From NCBI GenBank assembly GCA_015680685.1, contig MNCI01009318.1, positions 187,018 to 251,017 on the forward strand: a stretch of 64,000 nt of DNA, read 5' to 3'. Position numbers and translations under genes: made by a program. The notes under the pieces are model-generated. The model was not told the origin of the DNA and did not search any database. It worked only from the letters and a program-made list of their open reading frames with translations. This document shows, in pieces, positions 44,538 through 53,559 of this stretch (position 1 is the first letter of the stretch; the number at the start of each line of letters is the position of its first letter). The DNA is from Gnetum montanum. Taxonomy: Eukaryota > Streptophyta > Gnetopsida > Gnetales > Gnetaceae.

Positions 44538-45653
44538 TGGTGCCTCACCGCATAGAAGGTACTCTTTTATGTCATCATACCACTCCACTGTGTGTGTTGT
44601 ACTGATAGATGCAATCGGCAACGTGTTAAGGGTGTCGGTGATTGGTTCAGCGCAACTGGTTATGGAGCTTGGCAACGTATGAAACATGTCAGGTAAGATA
44701 TTTAATGCTAAGGTTGCTAACGCATCTGCAATAGTATTGTCGTTTCTGGAAATGTGTTGCACGTCCACACTTTCGAATTGCCCTATTAAGTGTTTTGCCA
44801 AATCGCAGTATGGTTGTAAATGTTGAGCTTTACATGCATAGGCGTCTGTGACTTGGTTTAGGACTAGTTGTGAGTCGCCTCTGACTACCAGCCGTGTGAT
44901 GTCTGAAGCCAGCACTGCCGTGAGACCTCTAAGAAGACCTTCATACTCTGCTACGTTGTTCGTACAAGGAAAGTTGAAACAATAGGCAAAGGGTCGGATC
45001 TCCCTGGAGGGATAGGTGATGATAGCGGGTGTACTTCCTCCTCGAGAGGTGGATGCTCCATCAAAGTTCAGAATGGCATCATAATCTTGGGGCACTGCGT
45101 CTATGGTGTTTATGTTCTCATCTGGGAATTCTGAATCTACGGTTGCTTGATCACGTGTTGGTGACGTGGCCATTTGATCTGCTATGGCTTGACCCTTGAC
45201 TGATGATTGCGCTACATAATATAAGTCAAACTCAGCTATCATGGCTTTCCACCAGGCTATTCGACTTGTTTCGTAGATGTTCCCTGTTATGGCTCTCAGT
45301 ACATTGTCCTTACAGATTATGTAGACTTGATTACAGAAGAGGTAATGTCGCCATTTTCTTAGAGAAAAGACTAAAGCTAAATATGACTTCTCCACATCAT
45401 TATACTTCTTTTCATGGGCAACTAAGGCATGGCTCAAGTAGTATACAGGGACTTCAGTTTCGTCATCTCGTTTCTGGCAGAGCATAGACACGATGGACGA
45501 TTCTGAAGTGGCAAGGTAAATGTAAAACGGTTTGTTGTTTTGGGGCGGGTAGACCATGGGCAGTCGGGCAAGTGTTGTTTTGATGTTTTCGAACGCTTCC
45601 TGACACTGCGGAGTCCATTCAAAATGGACATTTTTACGTAACAAGTGGTTCAT
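44538..45653 (-). pseudogene. Tat-C dual RNase H region
   Basis: Apart from the linker it is open. The gypsy RNase H or tether domain (45653-45230) has NNKPFYIYLATSESSIVSML and YYLSHALVAHEKKYNDVEKS; the usual first aspartate is absent, as is typical for the degenerate first domain of Tat. Linker KGQAIADQMA follows. The second, archaeal-type RNase H (about 45090-44690) has ILNFDGASTSRG (D), NVAEYEGLLRGLTAV (E), VVRGDSQLVLNQV (D) and NTIADALATLAL (D), so its catalytic set is complete. The segment 44560-44680 is a linker toward integrase. No stop occurs in about 370 residues. Confidence 0.93.
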
Positions 45654-46898
45654 AGGTTTTAGTTTGTCTGTTAATTTTTCTACGAAGCGCCTAATGAATT
45701 GTAGTCTACCTTGTAGACCTCGAAGTTCGGTAAGGTTACTGGGTGGTTTCAGGTTGGTGATGGCCTTAACTTTATCTGGGTCTACTCATATCCCTGCTTT
45801 AGAGGCTATGAATCTGAGCATTTTTCCTGTTTTGACGCCAAAGATGCATTTTTTCCGATTAAGTCTTAGTTCGTACTTTAAACAACGTTTTAAGACTAAG
45901 TCTAGGTCTTGTATGTGTTGTTCGGTCGTTTTTGACTTAACCATGATGTCATCCACATAATCGTTGAGCGATCGTAGCATATAATCACTAAAGATAAATG
46001 TCATGACTCTTTGATATGTGGCCCCTACGTTCTTGAGACCTAAGGGCATCATGGTGTAACAAAGAGTTCCCCATGGGGTCATGAAGGTGGTTCGAAGTTG
46101 ATGTTCCGGGTTGATGCGTATTTGGTTGTACCCAGAAAAACCATCCATAAAATATAGCAAGGCATTCCCGGTAGTCGAGTCAATGAGTTGATCGATGCTG
46201 GGTAGGGGAAAGTCATCTTTTATGGTTGCCACATTTAAATCTCGGAAGTCTATGCATAGGCGAATGCTTCCGTTTTTCTTTGGGACGATGACCATGTTGG
46301 ACACCCATTAGGCGTAATCAATAGCCCGAATGAAACCAGCTTGGTAGAGCTTGGTGATCTCATTGCGAACTGCCAATGCCACCTCGGGTCAAACTTTTCG
46401 TGCTTTCTGTTTTATCGGTCTTAGTTTCGGGTCTAGAATAATGTTGTGTTGGACAATTCTAGGATCTAGCCCGGGCATGTCTGTATAGGACCAAGTGAAT
46501 GCTTTCATGTTTTCCCTAAGCACACTCTGAATGTCTTGGGCCAAGTGCGGTTGTAATAATGTACTCAATTTTAATATTTTAATTTCCCCATTAGGCATGG
46601 TAACGGGAGTTTCGGCTAACGGATCTTCGGTGATGTTTTTGGCCTCTATGTCAAGAAATTTTGTCATGCCCCCGTAATCGTTTGTTGTTTGCTATGTTGA
46701 GGCTATGACTGCGTCATCCATCAGTGGACTTAAGTTGATGAAGTTTATGTCAATGTCCTGTATAATGGTGCCGTATGGTCCGTCAATGGTTAATGGTGCG
46801 ATTAAATGCTGGCAGTCCATTAAGCTTGTCCCTGCCAATAAACCGAGAGTTGCATGAGCAAAGAGGGATCGTTCTGTGTCTTTTGGTGTTTTTTTAAA
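45654..46898 (-). pseudogene. Tat-C reverse transcriptase with N-terminal pol segment
   Basis: The frame opens after a plausible 3' splice site (TACGTATAG, ending at about 46899) with TPKDTERSLFAHATLGLLAG and DGPYGTIIQDIDINF. IVQHNIILDPKLRPIKQKAR, MVIVPKKNGSIRLCIDFRDL, LYFMDGFSGYNQIRI, MMPLGLKNVGATYQRVMTFI, DYVDDIMVKSKT (catalytic YVDD) and MLRFIASKAGI follow. I see in-frame stops after SSNDY-upstream AST, after ARKV (TGA where CGA is expected), in AIDYA-stop-W and in AGI-stop-VDP. Otherwise the frame is continuous, making it the best preserved RT here. Confidence 0.92.
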
Positions 46899-46934
46899 CT
46901 ATACGTACATGTATAATGGTGGATTATCATCACA

Positions 46935-47055
46935 CCTGGACGCATGGCAGTTTGATGCCTTACCGGGCTGTGAGCGGCAGTTTACGGCCGTACCGGGCTG
47001 TGATGGACGGGGCGATGGCAGTTTAAGGTCGTATCGGGCCATGAGTGGGTTTTAA
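46935..47055. repeat. ~22-nt word upstream of Tat-C reverse transcriptase
   Basis: Three units: GGCAGTTTGATGCCTTACCG, GGCAGTTTACGGCCGTACCG and GGCAGTTTAAGGTCGTATCG, spaced about 35 to 60 bases, each followed by GGC. They lie between the RT start and the accessory gene 5' end. Confidence 0.8.
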
Positions 47056-47155
47056 ACTAGAATGTTCAATGTAAACATGTAGAATGGGGTCCATGGAGGA
47101 ACCAGGATGTCATAATTTCTGTTTTTAGTTAATTTTCATCATTTTTGGGGAAATT

Positions 47156-47501
47156 TTGGAGAATAGTAGGCAAAAAAGGCAAAAAGGCAAAAAACGGAGC
47201 GACGGCGACGTAAGCAGCGGCGGCGTAAGCATCAGCATCATCAGGCGCTATATAAAGGGAAGGGGGGGGGGTCCATTTGTTTTACTGGAAAGCGACAGCG
47301 TGAGCGACAGCGTAAACCTGCTAAGGCGTAAGTGTAAACCACAGTATCCTAGCGTAAGCGTAAACCTCGGCGTAGATGCCTAAGACTGATCCCCAGCATA
47401 GACGTGGAGACCCTAGCGTAGACGCCAAAGCTTAAAATTTTCAACGCCAGCGTAGACAATTGCTCAGCGTAAACATAGATCATCAGCGTAGACACTCCGA
47501 G
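47156..47501 (+). promoter_or_regulatory. Upstream region of the Tat-C accessory gene
   Basis: It contains CTATATAAAGGGA at about 47248, a good TATA-box match, about 250 bases before the first ATG. The run GCGTAAGC/GCGTAAACC/GCGTAGAC (a dozen or so copies) follows in what would be the 5' leader. This is consistent with the antisense gene having its own promoter. Confidence 0.55.
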
Positions 47502-47659
47502 ATGGGCAAGGGAAAGGAAGTGGAGGGCCAGGGGCGGAAGGGTCCCGATCTAACCTTTGCCGAAGAGACGGAGGCCATGTTGCAGGGTTTGCCCAGGCCA
47601 AAGGTTCCATCGTGGCCTGCGACGTTCCACAGATTGGCTCTGATTCCTGCCTCTGTTGT

Positions 47660-48410
47660 TTCTGTGCTATTTTTTGTTTGTAGCGTACATGGTCTCGGCG
47701 TCTACACCGAGCGTAGAAGGGTTTTCAGTATAAGGGTTTTCAGCATATACGCCAGCTTAACTGTGCAGCATAGATGGTGTTTATCAGTTTACTAGCATAA
47801 GCCCTTTTCTGTGTTATTATGTTAGCATACGCTCCGGTGTGACTGAAGCTTGTCGGCGTGTTTGTCATCAGCGTAAGTTGTTTTTGTTTTGCGATGGCAT
47901 ATATGCTGAGGGTTTGCCTGGCGTATACGCTGTACGCGTACAGTTGTCTTTTGGCGTGCTGTTTTATTTTTCTGGCGTAAACGGTTTACGCTGAAAGCGA
48001 ACTCGAGCATATACGTTGAGGGTTTCTTCAGCATATACGCTACGCGTGAAGGGGTTTCTTCAGCGTGAACTCGAGCATGAATTTGGTAGCGTATACGCTG
48101 AGTTTAAATCAGGTTTTAAAGTGTTGGTCGGCGTATATGCTGTGTACAGCGTATATGCTAAGTTTGAATCATGTTTTTACGCTAAGTGCTAACAATTTGT
48201 CCAGTGTATACGCTGTGTATGGCGTATACGCTGAGCGTGAATTGCGGGTGTATACGCTCTGTGTACAGCGTATATGCTGGATGTGAGTCGTGTTTTTCGT
48301 GCTAAGTGTAAAGTTTGACTGGTGTATATGCCCTGTGTGCAACGTATACGTTGAGCGTAAACAAAGTTGATTTTTGATTTATGATGCAAACTTTCATTTT
48401 GTGGCATTGC
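47660..48410. repeat. GTATACGC dyad cluster inside the accessory gene's first intron
   Basis: GCGTATACGCTG, GCATATACGCT, GCGTATATGCTGTGT and related words recur roughly every 20-50 bases. The same word fills both Tat-C LTRs and, as GCGTAAAC/GCGTATAC variants, the leader at 56760-57440. Confidence 0.85.
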
Positions 48411-48422
48411 GATTGATTGCAG

Positions 48423-48872
48423 GGACAGCAAATGCTTCCTTATTGTCGTTGAACTCGTCGGGGTGTTGACATGGGTTGGCCCCGTTGAGGATGGCGAGGT
48501 TCCTCCAAACCTAACTGTGGATGAAAATGGGGTTTGGTTCTGGGAAGGTGCTTGTGAATTCTTGGCCTTTCTGCTAGAAAATTTTGAAGTGGCTATGTGG
48601 TCAAATTTTGATGAGGTGACTGCATGGAGTGTGGTTGATGTGATGCTGCCGAGGGCTACCGAGGGTGTCATGGTTTTCATCAAAGACATTGATGAGAGGC
48701 CATTTGTTGATGAGGATGGTGCTACCCACGGGCCCAGGGCAACACGCCCGTTAACGTGCGTGTGGGCGTTACTGCCACGAGGGTTGGACTACCTCAATAA
48801 TACATTATTCATAGCCGCCCGTACGCATACTTTGTTCCAGAATCCTCCTGGCACGGTATACCGAATAGCCAA
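48423..48872 (+). pseudogene. HAD/FCP1 (NIF)-like exon of the Tat-C accessory gene
   Basis: 150 residues. CFLIVVELVGVLTWV sits where FCP1/NIF phosphatases have a hydrophobic strand followed by D-x-D/N-G. FWEGACEFLAFLLENFEVAM and AMWSNFDEVTAWSVVDVM match the R-P-x-x-x-F-L-x-x-x-F-E-I-x-I-W-S-S region. LNNTLFIAARTHTLFQNPPG matches N-T-L-L-I-D-D-S-P-x-K-x-x-x-N-P-P. The nucleophile position is E and the later D-D is A-A, so phosphatase chemistry is unlikely. A binding or scaffold role is possible. No stop within the exon. The Tat-A copy (15241-15692) also lacks these aspartates. Assigned by pattern only. Confidence 0.6.
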
Positions 48873-51800
48873 GTGGGACCATTTACATTTATCGTTTTCT
48901 TTTCGCCGTTTGATGTTGGTTTCTTGTTTGTTGACATGTATTCGTTTGCAGGACAAAGACCAACCCAGACGGGACCTGGATTGAGGATGAAGGGATAGCC
49001 CTCGCTCGTACAGCTCTGGGAACATTTATGACGGGCCCTAACCTTCGTGGGGCTATGCTGAAGCAAACGAAGGGTTCAATGATCCACTTTCACAAGCAGT
49101 TCTCCAGAGCATTTGCGATGTGCAAGGCTCGTGGATGGCTTCATGAAGATTGGACTGACAACGGGCCAATTTTCTCTAGTGATCTTGGCAGCACATCTAG
49201 ATCTACCATTGACGGTAAATGATAACACTTCTTAGATATGTTAGTGGGTTCGTCCAATTGCCTAGATTTATGCTGATATAACGAATTTACATTGCTTTTA
49301 TAGTTAATATGCCTTCTAGTGAAGATCCGGTGACCGCTGGACGAACCGAGATGACTTTGTCAATGAAGTTCGGAGGGGTGGCTAAGGCCCAGAAGTGGTT
49401 ACGAAATCGTGCTCCTCCGTCCCTCACTTGTTGCCTAGATGATGCTAGGCTCATGGAGCTTTTTATGACGCCGAGTCCTGATGTTTCCATTGGGGAGATG
49501 ATCGGGACTATAGACTCCTTCAATGAGTTTGTCACATACTACAACACCCGGATTAAGGGTGTGAAGCTAGTTTTCCATCTGTCGCCCGAGTTCTTCTTGG
49601 ACCTATTTGGCGTACCGGTGGATGGCCTAAATATAGTGTTAGAAAGAACTCATAAAGAGCTCCAAATGATCCGGGAGTTGGAGGACTGGCTAGGCGTAGC
49701 AAAGGGTACCAAGGGATTCCCGATGCAGGGGAAGGCGAAGGTTGTAGAAGTGAACGAACTGTATCCCCTATTCAAAGCACGGGTATTTCCCAAAACGCTT
49801 TCCCATGTGAGGTGCCTTGGGGTTGAGGCTGTCTGTGTGATGTGAACTTTTTTGGAAATAGGGATGCGATACAACTGGGCAAAATTTTTATTGGCGGGCA
49901 TGCACAAAGAGATAGTGCAATTGCGCTCGAATGTCGAGGCGCAATCCCATTTCACCTTTGCATTTTTTGTCGGTTATCTTCGTCGTTTTGCCGAGTTCTT
50001 GGTAGTTTGCGCAGATAACAAGTTTGTCCTGCGGGATCGGGGTCAACTATCCCGCCCGTGGATCCATCACCTGTATGACACGGCCAAATCCCAAGATGCA
50101 CCCAAAGGTATCGATGAATCTATTTCCATTACTATGGGGGGATCATCTGGCGGTTCAATTCACACGCGTGACAGTGTGGGGTTAGAGCCAGATGAGCTGC
50201 CTTACACTGCTAGAAGGGTAGAATGGGTCGTCAAGGAAACCATCGGCCAAGCTAAAGCAATGCTTAAGAGGCCTGAGCGTCCGGCTGAGGACGTTTCTGG
50301 TGTGAGCCAGCCACGCGTGAAGCGGATACGCTTCAAGATGCCTGGTGAGCGAAACTCGCCTGCTTATTACTTTAGCTTTTTTTTTATTCTGTTTATAACT
50401 TTTGCCTCAATCGCTTACGTGTCATTGATATATTTTTCCTTTGGCTTGATTTTTTTAAAACAGTAAGGAAATAGGCTTTAGAGATGATCACGGAGGAAGA
50501 GGAGACCAATACGGGGAAAGACAACAAGGAGGGGCATACAAAAACAAGTCAAGGTGGTGGGACAGAGGAGTTAAGGGAGAAAACCACAGGAACTGAGCCG
50601 TTGGATGACCAAGGTAGTGTCGATCAAATATTCCGCAGTTTTCTCGAAGGAGATTTGGATTTAGGTGCTCCCCCAGGGGATGACGAAGGGCGCGGTACAT
50701 TTTTCCTTTTATCCTGTTTAGTTGTCTCTCTTTTTTTTTGTGGGTTATATTTTTTGCTTATTCTTATGTGTTTTTTCTTCTGTCCAGATGAAGGTAGTGA
50801 GACCAGAACGGTATGGTTGGACGTACCCATGAAGATGGTTCCCCCTGAGAGGACCGTTGAGGTTAGTTCTTCTCGTACCCGTGAGCCACTTATTTGGTCA
50901 GAAATGCCAAGTAAGACGGATTTTGTGGCTGGCATCGCGGAGGAAGTCGTTGAACGAATCCAAGAAGCCCACCCTGGTATAGGTATGAATCACTTAAAGC
51001 TGTGGAGCTTCACATCTTGCTTGTATAGTTTTGACATTTGTATTTATTTTATTTTTGTTTTTCACATGGGTAGGTGCTAAATTGAGATGGGATCCCTCAG
51101 AAAGCGTTAGCATGGAAAGCCTAACCACACTCTCTCCCGAAGTGGAGTAGGTGCCAAGGCCTGTTTATGAGGGAGTTGCAGAAAGCCTTGTGCACCATGC
51201 TAAGTCATTATGGACTTGCAGGAATTCCATTGAGCAGTTGTGGCTGCAAATATAGGAAAAAGAAAAGGAAGTCTCCGAATTGTCAGAGGAACGTGACGAT
51301 TTAAAGGCTTGATACAAGTTTGCTGCTACTAGACTAAGTGGAGATCACTCTTGGCGAACATCGGAGGTTACATACACCAGGTATTGGAATCTTCTGAATC
51401 ATCATGCATTACTGACTCGGAGAATGGCAGAACGCAAAGCTCAAATTGATCTCCTGAACCTTAAGTGTCAAGATTGGAAGGCTTTTGCTTCTAAGGTTCG
51501 TAAGTGGGGTCAGGATGAGAAGAATCAAAAACATTACTATAAGAAGTCACTAAAAGAGGTGTCCATCGAAAAGCACCAACTAGAAATGTTTGTGGAGGGT
51601 TTAGGCTTGTGTTCGGCCTTCGATACTTTTGTGCAGAATACAACTGTGGAAATGGAGTCACCTACAAGGGTGATCACAACCACATTTGGGGAAGTGTCGG
51701 TTGGAGAATTTCCATTGAAACGTCCCACCTGGTCAGCTGTCGACAAAGGGAAGATTTTGGCAGATGTTGACTTAGGCCTGGATGGGACGGATTGGGCCAG

Positions 51801-52299
51801 TGTTCCTGAGGAAGAGATCCTTCGTCAGCTGGAGTTCGGCTTAGGGGGATCTACTATGATAAGCATTTTGTTCTTATGGAGTTAATTCACTGGATAACAT
51901 TTAACATTTTGACATTCGCTCATTCTTATGTCGGTTGTTTGTTCTCAGGATGAAGGTGATGATGATGCTCAGGAGGCGGGCCCCAGTGGAGCGAGGGCCC
52001 CTGACGCTGGTGGATCTAGAGAGGACGAACCTCTCGCCTCGGATGTTTAGTGTTTTGATTTTTTGAGTTTTTGTTATCTTGTTGTTTGAGTCAGATTTAT
52101 ACGAAAAATGTAATTTGGAAATTCTGAAACGGATGAGAACAGTCGAAACTTGTAATTGAACGATGTTGTATGTAAGAAATTTTTCATTGATTTTAAATTT
52201 GGTTGCACACACGACACGATGTTAAGATGTTTTTGGATTTTCTTTTCTATTTAAATGTAATGCACTGAAATAATGATAAACGGTACATAAAAAGGAAGA

Positions 52300-52570
52300 T
52301 AGGGTATGCTTAGTTTAAGGCCATTCCGGGCCCCATTGTAAACGAGCAATATTTTGGATAATCCGGATAAATTTCTTGATGGACCAACCATTTCTGATCG
52401 TGGCTAGTTTTATGTCATTGCGGACCTGATAGTTTAACGTCTTTCCGGACAAAGGATGTTATTTAATAATGTTCTTGGCTCTATTATAGTTTGATGTCAT
52501 TTCGGCCTGCATGTAGTTTAACATCGTTTCGGACGTAGCGTAGTTTAACGTCATTTCGGACGTTTTGTAG
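52300..52570. repeat. ~22-nt word array at the Tat-C protease end
   Basis: Units TAGTTTAAGGCCATTCCGGG, TAGTTTTATGTCATTGCGGA, TAGTTTAACGTCTTTCCGGA, TAGTTTGATGTCATTTCGG, TAGTTTAACATCGTTTCGGA and TAGTTTAACGTCATTTCGGA. On the minus strand part of it is translated as the protease C-terminus (SEMTLNY, SETMLNY, AEMTSNY). Confidence 0.88.
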
Positions 52571-53547
52571 TTACGTAGTTTTATTTTAACTATTTTTTTG
52601 ATTTTCTTTACTTTTATGTCAAGGGGTGTATTGGCCGGTACAATTTTGTATTCTGCGTCTCCTTCGCTGATCACGTTGAATGACAATTCAATCCAGGAGA
52701 CGTCCGATTGAATGTTTTCGGTATCGATATTTTCAAGTGTTTCAGTGTCCGTCATTGTTTCCGTGTTGATTTCTTCATGAGACGATGTGTATAAAGTTTT
52801 AGATGCGGGTGTTTCAATTTTAGGAGGCTCTTGTCCCGTGTTCGAAGATTTACCACCCACTAGTTGTGGCTTGTTTGCATCATTTTGACTAGGCTTCGCG
52901 AGTTCACCTTCGGAGCCTTGGTCGCTGTCCATGTGCGATGAAATAATGGGAGTGACCGCTTCACCATGTATGACGATTTCATCGCCCTCGTAGGGTAGGT
53001 GAATCTCCTGATGTATAGGGGAAGAAACGGCTCTCAGTTGGGCCAACCAGGGTCTTCCTAAAATCAAGTTGAACCCTGGCATCTCATCGACAACCAAGAA
53101 GTCAGCGGATGTGGGGAACTGGTCTCTCGCTATGAAGTCTAAGGTTATCGTGCCTTTGACCAGTACACGTGACCCACTGAATGACTTTAAACATGTTGTT
53201 GTCATAGGTTTAATTAAGTCAGTAAACCCCAGTTGTTCAATGATGGGATAGGGTACAACGTTTGTGGCCGCCCCATTGTCTACATGGACTCTGTGTATTT
53301 TGAATTGGTTTACTTGTATTGTTATGAACATGGGGATTGTCGTTGTCTCCCCCATCTTCTTGTCTACTTTGATGTTATCCTCGTGGAAGCTCAAGGGTTT
53401 AGGGATGGCACTGTGAGATGAATACATTACGGCATGAATGGCGGGTTCGCTCGGGGGCAAGTCTTCACTGACCGGGATGGATGTTAGCATGCGTACGAGA
53501 GCTTCCCGATGAGTTTGGGATGTTAGGACTAAGTCATACAAGCTCAA
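52459..53547 (-). CDS. Tat-C protease (retropepsin) reading frame
   Basis: An open frame of 362 residues. It starts LSLYDLVLTSQTHREALVRM, and the aspartic protease has HRVHVDNGAATNVVPYPIIE with D-N-G-A as the active-site triad (D-N/G-G-S/A variants are known in Tat elements), then FNLILGRPWLAQLRAVSSPI. A long acidic stretch and a C-terminal repeat (SEMTLNY type) follow. Retropepsin matures the polyprotein. The frame continues that of gag across one in-frame TAA at 53560-53562. It is among the few unbroken reading frames in the window. RT is not contiguous: 5.5 kb with the antisense gene intervenes. Confidence 0.88.
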   Translation of the reverse strand: MSLYDLVLTSQTHREALVRMLTSIPVSEDLPPSEPAIHAVMYSSHSAIPKPLSFHEDNIKVDKKMGETTTIPMFITIQVNQFKIHRVHVDNGAATNVVPYPIIEQLGFTDLIKPMTTTCLKSFSGSRVLVKGTITLDFIARDQFPTSADFLVVDEMPGFNLILGRPWLAQLRAVSSPIHQEIHLPYEGDEIVIHGEAVTPIISSHMDSDQGSEGELAKPSQNDANKPQLVGGKSSNTGQEPPKIETPASKTLYTSSHEEINTETMTDTETLENIDTENIQSDVSWIELSFNVISEGDAEYKIVPANTPLDIKVKKIKKIVKIKLRNYKTSEMTLNYATSETMLNYMQAEMTSNYNRAKNIIK

Positions 53548-53559
53548 ACAAGTGTTCTT

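Larger units (their letters stand above)
47502..52050 (+). pseudogene. Tat-C antisense multi-exon accessory gene
   Basis: Exons inferred from reading frame and GT-AG sites: exon 1 from ATG 47502 to about 47655 (MGKGKEVEGQGRKG...), exon 2 48423-48872, exon 3 48952-49214, exon 4 49304-50344, exon 5 50464-50694, exon 6 50788-50982, exon 7 51074 to about 51855, exon 8 51949-52050. The chain of splice phases is self-consistent from exon 2 to exon 7 (2,1,1,1,1). Exon 2 is HAD/FCP1-like. Exon 4 has IGTIDSFNEFVTYYNTRIKG and LDLFGVPVDGLNIV. Exon 7 is a helical domain and exon 8 an acidic tail ending SDV. The product would be about 1,050 residues. Five in-frame stops (49843, 50472, 51148, 51253, 51310) break it. 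The Tat-A and Tat-B copies lack the 49843 stop. Function unknown. Confidence 0.78.

Noticed and set aside
47248-47275. Run of nine or so Gs after TATAAAGGGA, considered as a G-quadruplex promoter element
   Set aside because: Only one G-run is present. It may be a short homopolymer and cannot support a quadruplex call alone.
48789-49066. Minus-strand frames opposite the HAD-like exon
   Set aside because: Antisense shadows of exons 2 and 3. The plus strand has splice signals and matches in other elements.
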